Source: Chrysemys picta bellii (taxonomy: Eukaryota; Chordata; Testudines; Emydidae). From it: a stretch of 64,000 nucleotides of DNA. The stretch covers positions 80,726,981-80,790,980 of the forward strand of contig NC_088800.1 of assembly GCF_011386835.1 (NCBI RefSeq), read 5' to 3'. Below the pieces are notes generated by a model that was given only the letters and a program-made list of their open reading frames with translations, ran no database searches and had not been told where the DNA came from. This document shows, in pieces, positions 24,901 through 36,900 of the stretch. Numbering within the stretch: position 1 is the first letter of the stretch; every line of letters begins with the position of its first letter. A program made the position numbers and the translations under genes.

Positions 24901-27900
24901 AGCTGATGAATCAGGTTGAAGAGTCAGATAATGAAGTTGCCAAGCTTCAAGCAAAGTTGAAAGTGGAGGAGACCAACTATGATCAGCTGGAGCAATTGTA
25001 CGAGAAAGTATCAGATCAGTTCCAGAGCGTGCAGAAGGTGCTGGAAGAAAAAGAGGAAGAGCTGAGACATGTTAAGGAAATGCACTTGAGAATTGTTGAA
25101 AAGAAAGATCAAGATCTCAATGAGGCTTTGGTTAAAATGGCAGCTTTGGGCAGCAGTTTAGAGGAAACCGAAGTAAGGCTACAGGCCAAAGAAGAGGTTT
25201 TAAAGAAGTTAGCTAATGTGGACTCAGTACCATGTGCTAAAGAGAGAGAGGACTTCTGCATTGAGGCTGATGAAAGTCACATTTCGGACATGCCAGCTCC
25301 TGAGGGGCTTACAGGTTTGAATTATGCACTAAAGGAGGAGGATGCTGAACGTCCTGAGACCAGCCAGAGACAGGCTGGTGAGCATACCGTGTTGAATGCC
25401 GAACAACTTAAGTCTCTGTTGAAGACTACAGAGCTTCAAGACCGAGAGCTACAGCAGAAAGCCTTAGCGAAGCCTGATATAGGAACCCTAGGTGCCAAAA
25501 GGCAAAGAATCCGCTTCTCAAACATCCAGTGTCAAAAATACATCCATTCAGATGGGTCAGAGAAAAATTGGACTAGTAGCACGTCTTCAGACACAAGCCA
25601 GGACAGATCACTGTCTGAGGAAAGCATGTCATCAGAACCAGTTCTTGGTTACCCAGCCTCAGGAGCCAGTGACTCTGAGACTTATCTCTCAATCATCCAT
25701 TCCCTGGAAACCAAACTTTACATCACGGAGGAAAAGCTCAAAGATGTGTCCATTAAGCTTGAAAGCCAGCAAGGCCATAACCAGGAAACCCTGATAGCCC
25801 TCCACCATCAGTGGGCCAGCACAGAGTCCCAGCTTAGGGAACAGCTCCAAGCTAGCTTATCCGAAGTTGGTGCTCTGGTTTCACAGCTGGAAAATGAGAG
25901 ACAGGAAAAGTTCAGAATGATAAAAAATCATGTCAATGAGCTGGGAGACTTCCAAGTGAAAAATGATCAAACCCTGATCTGTTTAGAAAAATGCAGAGAA
26001 CAGCTAAGGGCTTTACCCAAATCTGACAAGGAGAAAGGGAGAGAGTTGTTTCTTACCACTCTGTCCAGCATGGAAACCACCTTGTCAAATGCAGTCCAGG
26101 TCTTGCAAGGGACACCCATCTCCTCGGATTATCAGCCGAGCGAAAGCTGTGTGGCTCAAACTCCACCTGCAGAAGAGAGTTTGCTGGAGGAACAGAAACT
26201 CATTTCGCAGCAGCAGCAAGTTGAAATGTCTGATGGAGACCAGTTAAGATTGCTTTCTGAGAGGATAGCATTTGAAGCCTCCCTGATCAACCAAATAGCA
26301 GAATCTTTGAAAAATGCAAGCTCAGAGATTTCCCAGTTTCTCAGAGAGATTCATGGGACAGCTGAGGTGGTTTTTTTAGAGCCGGCAAATGTGTCGCACA
26401 CAGCAATTGCCTTGGCCAACATCTTATCTAAGAAGCTGCTACTGGAAGGTGAATTTTGGAGCCAGGTGGAAGAATTGAGAAAGCACTTAGGCACCAGAGA
26501 AGAGGCGGTAGAAAGCAAAACAGAAGCAGTTAGTTTTAGTTTTCCCCAATGCCTTGTCCAAACAGTAGCTGATGCTACGTTGATCAGGGCAGAACTTGGT
26601 TTTGTTGCACAGAAGATGCGAGAGTCTTTTCATCAGAGGTTAAAAACAATTGAAGAAGACCTCCACAATACCAAAACAGCTCTCCAGCAACATAAGTGCA
26701 TGTTGGAGGAAATCATCAAAGCATACAGGACCTCTGAATTTGACAGGGTTATGCATCAAATTTCTGAAGCACTTGAAATCCAAAAGGATGCTTCAGAAAG
26801 AACCCAAACCTCTTGGGATAGGAGCCACCTCAAGGTGATGCCATGTCAAGATTCAGCCAAGATGATGCAGGCCCATGGTTTGCCAGACCACAGTAGCGAA
26901 GCTCTTGTTGCCATTCAAGAAGACCTTGCCCAACAACTAAAAGAAAAAGCAAATGTTCTTAAAGAAATATCTGTTGCCTTACTATCCTTGTCCCCTGAGG
27001 AAGCCATACGCGATTGCCAGAAGCTCCTAAAAATGTCTCAAAGTCTTTCATATCATACATGCATGGGAGATCTTGAGCGCTATTCATCATTGTTAGTTCA
27101 AGATGCAATTATCCAGGCTCAGGTTTGTTATGGGGCTTTCAAAGTTAGACTCGAGTATGAAAGGGAGCTAAAGTTTTACAAAGAGTCTTTGCAAAACATG
27201 GATGCTCTGTGTCAAGAGCGCGTAAAGACCGTGTCCGCCCTTCGTGAGGAGTATGAAGACTTGCTTCGAAAGCAGCAGAGTGAATATGCCGAGATGATCG
27301 CCATCATTGAAAGAGAGAATGTAGACCTTAAGGCAAAAGTCTCTCAGCTGGACAATCAGCGGAGGCTCTTGGAAGAAGAAGAGCACAAACACAGCAAAAA
27401 CTTACGCGAGTTACAAGGCAGGTATGAGGAGGAGATGCAAAATGTGATTGAGCAGTTGAATAGGACGGAGGACACTCTGAAGGCAGAGAGAACAGAGGGC
27501 CTAAATCAACTTGATGCCATCGTCCGAGATAAGCAAAACATGGAGACGTATCACCTTGAGCAAATGCAAATGTTGGAGGAAAAGTTCCAGGCCAAGATAA
27601 AGGAACTACAAACCATCCACAATGAGGAACTGCATACTTTGCAGGAGCATTACAACCAGAACCTGCAGTGCTTACAGGAAACACTAGACCATTACCAGAG
27701 GCAGCACCCAGAAGCCTTGCCTTCTGAAGGGTCTGAAACCAGTGACGGGAATGAGTGGGCAACAGATCAGCCCGAGGGTGGGATGCAGGTCTCCGAGAGC
27801 GAGTTAAACTCCATGCACGGTTTGAGAGAGCGCATTCAAGAGCTGGAGGCCCAGATGAATGCCATGAGGGACGAGCTGGAGAACAAGCACGTGGAGGGGA

Positions 27901-30900
27901 ATGCTTCAGCACTGAGGGAAAAATACCAGAAAGACTTTGAGAACCTGAAGGTTTTGAATACATTTAATTTTACCCCGTAACCCTTCCTTCCTATCAATGC
28001 AATGTTCCAGTTTGCTGGGAGGCCCTTCTAGTACAGATGGTTCCCCACGCAGGGACAGCACTCCCCATAAAACCTAAGACAGTTAAGAGAAACCAAACCA
28101 ATTTTAAATGACCTGAAAAGTCTCTCTCAATGCACGTTCGTTTTCTCCACGTTTCCCTTCTCGGCGCTGGGATGCATTCTAAATGCATTGCTTAGCGCTT
28201 CCAGTCCCTTGTACCTGGCTGTTTAAAAAAAGCTCAGGTGCAGTGAGAGAGAATGATTTGATTGGGAACGGTGGCAGAGGCTGCTGGTGAGTTAGTGGTG
28301 GGAGTCGGGGTCCAAAATGGCTGTAATAATGTCACGCTGCAACCGAGCCTCCTCAGACACGAACATTGCAGTGTTCTCCTCATGCCTGAGTCATACGTTC
28401 CGGGCAAAGCAGCTTTGCAGAGCTCTCTTTCCCGGTCTGATCAAACTTCCAGCCCAGCTCCCTTGCCTTCAGAGCCCTAATGCGAAATGTAAAACGTAAG
28501 CTCTCAAAACGTATGTTTGTGGGAGGAGGGGACAATTTGGCTCGTTAAGAGGACAAGTTTTATAGACGAAAAATTAATACTAATCTTGGCTCGATGTGGC
28601 TAACAGGGAAATCCAGCGTTGCTGGTTTTTCCTGCAGTTTTTTACGTGACAAACAGTGCACAGTTGTTGGAGCCCGGAAGTAGGTGCAGAAACAAAGTTT
28701 GAAGGAACAGGAGCAATGGCCACAAAATGCATTTACACAGGATGCTCCACCATTCAGGGCTGGCTATAAAAGCAGCACCCCGCATTACAGCTTCTCAAGA
28801 CTGTTGATTTTTGAACTTGAGACCATTTCCAGCTGGGAGCTGGTTCTGTAGCAGTGAAATAGGGTCTTGCTAACAGCGCTCGAGCTGATTTCCAGGTTGA
28901 ATATGGAGCTTAGGTACCGCAAGGTCAGCCAATCCAGACTGCAAGCAGGGACCCAGGGTTCATGGGCAGAAGCAAGTCAGACAGAGGTGCTTGGAAGGGA
29001 GCAATAATCCTTCAGAGTCAGCAAAGGGATTTTAAAGTGATGAGAGAGCTGAGTCCAGCAGCAGCATTGTTTAACGGTGCAATCTGGAAGGCTTGGAAGT
29101 AAGGGATGGGGCTAGCGTTTATGCCAGTTTCTGGATACATAGAACTTTTAACCTGGGAAGAATGGTAGCTCTACCCAAGTCCCTCTTCCGTCTCCTGAGA
29201 GACAAACCCATCATTCAGCAGGGGGTGCTGGATAGATCAGAGTGTGAAGGACGGGAACCGCATTTCTTAAACACACAAGTCCTAGGGTATCTGTTGCCAT
29301 GACTTCCACAGACCGCTCCAAACTCCAGTTACTCTTTAAGACAGGAAAATCACTTCCTAAACTCCTACCCAACCTCTCCCTCAGCCCAGTCACCATCACA
29401 GTTACTCTCTCCTTGAAAACTAAAAAGACCTTGGAATCAGTGCCCCGGGCAACATGCCATTCTCCAAATAGGCTCCAAGAGGAAGAGCGTTCTTGCTTTA
29501 TAAACAATTCCCTTTATTATGCATCCCACAGTGGCCTTTTTGCTGCTTCCAAACTGACTCGAACAGCCATTAGACCTCACTGCCTCAGCTGTTTTCAAAT
29601 TGTGACTCTCCCTATTGGACACTGCTGGAAACCTGCAGTTTGCCAGATGGAAAAACAATGGAGCAGTAACCTTTGGCAGACCTGTGTTGAGGAAGGACAG
29701 AGAGAGAGATCTAGATCTCCCTCCCTCTTGCCTTCCCTCCCTCCCTTACTTGTATGAATTGAGGGGACAGAAACAAAAATATAAAATTAATCTCGGTTAC
29801 TAGGAAGCTAACACAGGCGCTTTCCAAAACTCTTTAATACACACATTAAAATAGCATTAAAATACTTGTTTTCTCCTTTCCTTTGCATACTTTGGAGAAC
29901 TTTACGACCCTCACTAATTTCTTGGATTTACAGCAATGCATTTACAGTAAACGAAATACTGTACCTACCAACCAAGTTATTAAGAAGCACTTGCCATTTT
30001 TCCTCCCTACGTTATGCCTGTAGATAAGGATCCTAGCATAGTAAAAGCTACCTCACCCGATACTCAGTCAACCAAGTCCAGATAGGTTATGGCACTGGGT
30101 TATTAGCAAGAAACAAGGCTGAGAAAATGAAAAATGCCTCTGGGTAAAAAAGCAAGCCAAAGAATCAAATTCGGACCCAGAATTCACACTGATCACATAG
30201 AATTAGATGATGAACAGGGGACTCTTAAGAATAAGAACCAGTAGGGCCCAGTGGGTAACACTCTCACCTTTGGAATCACAGGATAACTAGTGCTGATGCT
30301 ACAGGATAAGCTCAGCAGGTGCTGTACTGATACAGGAGGCATTAAACATTAGCCACTGAAGATAATCCAGGTTAAAGTTTACCTCCTCTAGTCAGTGCTG
30401 TCATTCAATAAAACAGACTTTGATGTCCCAGGCTGTATAGCTGAGAGCATAGAGCAGAGAGAGAAACTGGCAATGCAGGATTGGATTTTTGGGGTAGAAG
30501 TTTCAGGGGGATCAGTTCACAACCCTTAAATTCTGCTTTGGGTTCATTCTGACCTCAAACTCACCAACTTAACCTTTTCAGTTAAGTTTCCATGGCTCCC
30601 ACCAAACACACTGGTGTAAAATCAAGAAATCCAGTGAAGTCAGGGTAGCTGTCTCAAACTGGCATAAATAGGAGGAGAATCTGACCCGTGACTCCAGCCC
30701 GGTTTGCCAAGAGGTTCATGAAGTATGATGGGACCATTTGGCTAGTTTAGCTCTGTGTCAGGTTTGTAACACAGCCCTGAATACAGGCACGTTTCTGACC
30801 TCGCTAGCTGAGTTTTCTAGTTCTCAACACCAAGCTTTGTCCACATAGGCCCTGCCCAGGATCTGATCCAGGAGCGCGAAGCACTTTGAAGCTCCTGGAA

Positions 30901-33900
30901 TCTCTCCTGCTTGGTTTTCTGGAGTATGGGTCTGGCAAACGCATTTGTTGCTGCGTGGAGAACTGAAGCTGTAATTCCCAGTTGCTTTGCCCTTCTGATT
31001 CGTTTTCAAAGCTCTCTTTCCAAGTGGGGTGCCAGGAGGAGCAGGTTAGAGGAGCTGGCTGGCTTCTGAAGTGGAAGGGAAATCTTTGAGCCAGGGTGGG
31101 TCTCCAAAGTGACCTACTGAGAGCGGAAACCGGGCTGGCTCCTGCACGGGAGCCAAGTACTGGTGAAAACATTTTCTTCTGTAGCTGATGGCCTGGCATG
31201 GGGAATATGGCACCTTCGTGAAATAAAACAAAATCTAAGCAGAAGCCATGCAACTCATGACTCAGCCATCTGTGCTTAGTGGGAGCTGGTGGGTAGAGAT
31301 GCTGAGGATCAAGGCTGTCAGCTTCTCTCCCCACCCAACAAACACACCCGGGAGAGAGGCTGTTTGGTTCTGTGATGGACAAGCACAGGGAGGATCTAGA
31401 GCTACACCCTAACATGTGGGCTGTGGTGCTGTTGGATCTCCCCAGGCCTGGTCAGCAATTGGCTGATGCTCCTAAGAGCAGCACCTCTGTTCTGCAGAGG
31501 GTAATGCTGGTGATGCAGTGGGTGAAGGTCTGCAGAACCGAGGTCCCAGTGCTGGGATGCAGGAGGTGCCATCATTTAGAGGAGAACCAAAACTCAAGAC
31601 CTCACTGTTGGTGATTATTATAAATTCCATAGCACTTTCCCCAAGAGATGGCCCCATTGTCCCAGCCAAATTCCAACTTTGGTAACTAATTCTAGCACCC
31701 TGAATTCCTCAGACAGTTTCAGCTGAATGTGGTATTTGTTCACCTTCACCTGCTGTCCTAAACTATAATACAGTGTTGCTGTTAAACAGCTACATTCCAC
31801 CCCAGAGGTGGCTGCATTTCAGTGGTGGTTGCATGCTCCTTCTATAGCCTGCATTGGAGATTAGGGGTTTGCAAAGAGCCTGGAAAGCGCAAACTTAATT
31901 GCTTTTGAAAGTGAGGAACTGGTAATCTGTTAAGAGCCCATCATGGTGCAGCTACGTCCTATGCAAACTCGCCAGTAATCCCTTTCCCCACCGACATAGA
32001 GCATTGTCACTGCAGCTCAAACAGGCCCTGCAGCCATTGTCCTGGACCTCACACATGACCCTGCTAATGGCTCCCCACCATACCAAGTGGTACTCCAGCC
32101 CTGGGCCCCTACACCCCCCTGTCAATGCATCTGCATCTTGGCCTGCAGAACCTCCTTGCCATCACGTGCTACTCCCGTACAGGGGCTGTCACTCAGGCTG
32201 AGCAGCAGAAGTTTGGGATGGGAGGACATGGGAAAGATTCCTGGAGTTCAGGGGATGTGCTGAAGGCTGCTGTTCTAGGCACGTGAAGTTGTCCCAAGTG
32301 CAGAGAGCGATGAATGGCACAAAGGAGGTGAAGGGGTCCGAGGGGAGTGCGAGGAACCAGGTGGGGGCTAGGAGGGAATGAACTCCAGCACAGACTAGGG
32401 GAGATGGTGCAGGACCTGAAAGGTAGATGCAGTAGAAGACAGAAAGCTACCAAAGGGACGGTAGGGATGCATCCTTGTTAAATACATTTTCCTTCCCCCA
32501 TTTAGGGCCTGATGCCAACCCCACTGACGTCCAGGCTAGTCTTTCCATTCACTCCAGTGGGCTTTGGATCAGGCCCTTGGAGGCAATCTTGAAAATGGAA
32601 TTTTCCCCCCTTGGCCAGCTGTTGGGCCATTCCTTGCCTAATAGCGTTAGAGATGGGAAAGACCCCCTAGATTCGCCAGTCCCTGCCCCATGGCTAGGGC
32701 AGGGCTAGCCCCACTACGCGCTTACTTATCCATTATCTGTGTGTCCATCTGTTGGCTGATCCACGTTGTGTTCCCCTCTCAGGCTATTGGGCAGTGTGTG
32801 TGTTCACTGCAGGCACCTTGCCTGAGATGGCGTCGCTCCCGACCTTGTTAAGAAGGTAAATTCCGGCTCCTCTTCCATTTTGCAGGCGACATGTGAACGT
32901 GGGTTTGCGGCCATGGAAGAGACGCATCAGAAGAAGATTGAGGATCTGCAGAGGCAGCACCAGCGGGAACTGGAGAAACTGCGGGAGGAGAAAGATCGCC
33001 TGCTAGCGGAAGAAACAGCCGCTACCATCTCGGGTAAGGGCCCAGCAGAGCACTTGCGCCACTGATCTGTGTGACATTGAGGGGAGGAGAAGGTCCCCTC
33101 AGCTGTGTGCATGAGGAAAGGGGGGGAGGGGTGGATGGAGCACTCAGCGCAAGGCAGGGTGGACAGAAAGTGCTGCATGATCAGTGAAGAGCACAAGGGC
33201 TAGTCTCCAGTCTGACAATGGGAGAGCAGGGTGGGTGGAGGGAGCATGGGCCGTGGAATATAATTGGGGGAGGGTGCAAGGGTTCTGGGGCACAGTTGGG
33301 TGAGGGGCAAGGGCTGATGGGGCGGGGGAGGGGGGATTGATGGAGAGCCACCTCCCGTCTCTTGTCCTGTTCTGATGTTCCTCTCCTTGGCAATGATGTA
33401 GCCCAGTCAGTTTTTCGCTCCATCTGAGGGAGGCATTACTCATTGCTGGGGCTAATTTATTACCGATTCCACCGTGACTTCATTCTTCAGTGCCCGTGAG
33501 AATATAAAATGCCGGAGCCCAGGCCTTGTGCATTCGGAGTCCCATAACTCAGGAAATAAACTGTGAATCAGGCAATTGTTGAACTTTATTAAAAAGCAAG
33601 ATTTGCAGAAGCCCTTTCACTGCTTTATGGCCAGTGCCACGTAATAAAGTGATTGTGAAGCAGGAAAATGACTTACCAAGGTGACTCACATTTTGGGGGA
33701 GGGGGGGGGGAACCTTTGGACCAAGTGATAAATGCATCTCCTCCTGCAGAGCATTAATCCTCTTTCTGTCCTGTGCAGCCATCGAAGCCATGAAGAACGC
33801 CCACCGCGAGGAGCTGGAGAGGGAGCTGGAGAAGACCCAGCGCTCCCAGATCAGCAGTGTCAACTCGGATATTGAGGCCCTCAGGAAGCAGTACTTGTAC

Positions 33901-36900
33901 GTTTCTCTCTCTCTCCCACGACCTCTCCCCTCCCCCTCCGCCGCGCCCCCCCTTCCCCCCCGCCCCCCCCCGCACACGATGTGCTGCTAATGCTCTACGT
34001 TAGCTTGACTCACAGGACAGATTTTTACTCCTCTTGGAAGTGAGGCATTCAGCTAGAGTTAGACCTGTTGTTATAGAAGGTAATGTGGAAGCTTTTCTCA
34101 GTGCCCCTCCAGCCTAACCTGTGCCCTGTCGCGGACCTCCACACCGCTCTGCTAGTGCTCCTCAATCCTAACCTGCAGCCCCTGCCATCCCTGTTGTAGG
34201 CTCCCAGAAATCTTGAAATTTTCAGTCTCCAGATACCTGTATCTGCAGCATTCTCTTCGTGATCGTCACCGTAGTGTGCAGATGCATGGTGGTGGTTTCC
34301 ATGCCGCTGGAACTTTTTTTACTGCTCAATCAAATCTGTTTGCACAAGGCAAAAGCCCTAGCCTTCAGCGAGAACCAAATCTGTGTTCGTAGGGGAGTTA
34401 GAGGAAGAACAGAGCTGCTTCACTAGGCTTTATGCCCATGTATAACACATCTGTGCTCAGCCCGGTCCACCCACACATACTCTCAAAGAGAAAATGTTAA
34501 GTGATCAAAGGAAGTACCTGAAAGGTTGAAGTGCCTCCATTGCAGGTGCCAGAGGTCCCTTCTGGGGCAGGGGCAAGGGTTTCAAGAGGAAAGGAGGATA
34601 GTTGGCCTCCTGGGATTCTTCCAAAAGCAGAGTGTCTCCCTCACCCCCCCAAGCAGATGTCCTGCTAACCTTGGGCTGTGAAGTGCCCCCTTCATCGGTG
34701 GAAAGCTGTGGACATGGCCCCAGCCCATCTGTCTCTTGGCTTTGCCCCTCTGCAGGGAGGAGCTGCAGTCGGTCCAGCGGGAACTGGAAGTCCTTTCGGA
34801 GCAGTACTCCCAGAAGTGCTTGGAGAACGCTCATTTGGCCCAGGCCCTGGAGGCTGAGAGGCAGGCCCTCCGCCAGTGCCAGCGAGAGAACCAGGAGCTC
34901 AATGCACACAATCAGGTGAGGCACCAGCTGCCCCAGAGCTCCTCGCCTGGCCACTCAGGTTTCAGTGGGATTTTCTGGGGCAGTGGGTGGCTTCTCCTAT
35001 GGGAAGAGAAGTTGGAGGCAAGGCCGGCCAGCTGATCTGCACTGGCGGTGCCTGCTCTGCTGTCCTGGCCTAAAGCAATGTTAGCACCATGACAGCCCAA
35101 AGGCAGGGGAGCTCTCCCAGCCCTGCCCCCAGGACCTGCATGGTGTCTGCATTCCTCCAGCTGTCTCCCCAATGCAATGCTGTGTAGCTCAGATGGGGCT
35201 GAATGCATGGGGAGCCCCACAGAGGGAGCCTTGCAAGGCAACTGGAGACAAAACAACCCACTACAGCATTGGCTAGGGAAATCCTGTATCCCCTCTGCTC
35301 ACTCGGTGACTCTCTCCCCTCTTCCCAGGAGCTGAATAACCGCCTGGCTGTGGAGATCACACGGTTACGGACCGGGGAGGGAGGGGGAGAGGCTGCTGGC
35401 TCGCCTCTCACGCAGGGCAAGGATGCCTATGAGTTAGAGGTAAGTGTCCTGCCCCCTTTGCTACTAGCAGCTGGAGAGGACAGGGAGGTAGCCACAGAGA
35501 AGCTGGTCTCTGATGACCAATGGGATTGCAGATGGTCCCAGCTGTAGATGGGCAAGGAGCACCCTGTAGTGTAGACCCTGGTCCCCGCCTGGTTCATGAG
35601 CTCCTGGATTCTAATCCCACTTCTTCCTCTGGTTCCTCTGCTAGCCTTAGAAACGTCATCTAACCTCTACTCTATTTTCCAGCCCTAATGTGGGGATAAT
35701 GCTTATGATGCATTGGGGCTGGGGTTTTGATAGAGGCACGTGAAATGTGTTGATGTGAGCATGTGCGAGTGCACCTCATTGTCAGCGCAAACCCTGGGCA
35801 CAGCTCTCTCTCCACAAGTGGGCACCATCTTTGAACCGCCCCAAAGAACAGTCTGGTCTGAACTACCATAGGCTTGTAGGACTGCAAGGGACCTCGAGAG
35901 GTCATCTAGTCCAGTCCCCAGCACTCAAGGCAGGACTAGGTATCATCTAGACCATCCCTAACAGGTGTTTTGCTAACCTGCCCTTAAAAATCTCCAATGA
36001 TGGAGATTCCACATCTCTCTAATCAATTTATTCCAGTGCTTAACCACCCTGACAGTTAGGAAGTTCTTCCTAAAGTCCAACCTAACCTGCCCTTGCTGCA
36101 ATTTAAGCCCATTGCTTCTTGTCCTATCCTCAGAGGTTAAGAACAATTTTTCTCCCTCCTCCTTGTAACAACCTTTTATGTACTTAACAACTGATATGTT
36201 CACTCTCAGTCTTCTTTTCTACAGACTGAAACAAACCCGATTTTTTCAATCTTTCCTCACAGGTCATGTTTTCTAGACCTTTAATCATTTTTGTTGCTTT
36301 TCTCTGAACTTTCTCCAGTTTGTCTATATCTTTCCTGAAATGTGGCGCCCAGAACTGGACACAATACTCCAGCTGAGGCCTAATTAGTGCAGAGTAGAGC
36401 CAAAGAATTACTACTTGTGTTTTGCTTACAACACTCCTGCTAATACATCCCAGAGTGATGTTTGCTTTTTTTGCAACAGCATTACACTGTTGACTCATAT
36501 TTAGCTTATGGTCCACTATGACCCCCAGATCCTTTCCTGCAGTACTCCTTCCTAGGCAGTCATTTCCCATTTTGTATGTGTGCAACTGATTGTTCCTTCC
36601 TAAGTGGAGTACTTTGCATTTGTCCGTATTGAATTTCATCCTATTTTCTTCAGATCATTTCTCCAGTTTGTCCAGAACATTTTGAAGGTTAATCCTATCC
36701 TCCAAAGCACTTACAACTCCTCCCAGCTTGGTATCATCCGCAAACTTTATAAGTTTACTCTCTCTGCCATTATCTAAATCATTGATGAAGATATTGAATA
36801 GAACTGGATGCAGAACTGATCCCCCACAGGACTCCACTCGTTATGCCCTTTCAGCTTGTCTATGAACCACTGATCACTACTCTTTGGGAACAGTTTTCCA

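Noticed and set aside
27328..27963. 211-codon open frame on the minus strand
   Set aside because: It is antisense to the giant MPRIP exon, which has clear coiled-coil coding on the + strand.
30804..31415. 203-codon open frame on the minus strand
   Set aside because: It is intronic, with no recognisable domain, no promoter and no splice context; chance length is plausible.
33549..33977. 142-codon minus-strand frame rich in Gly/Arg
   Set aside because: It is antisense to a MPRIP exon and to a C-rich intronic run; low complexity explains it.
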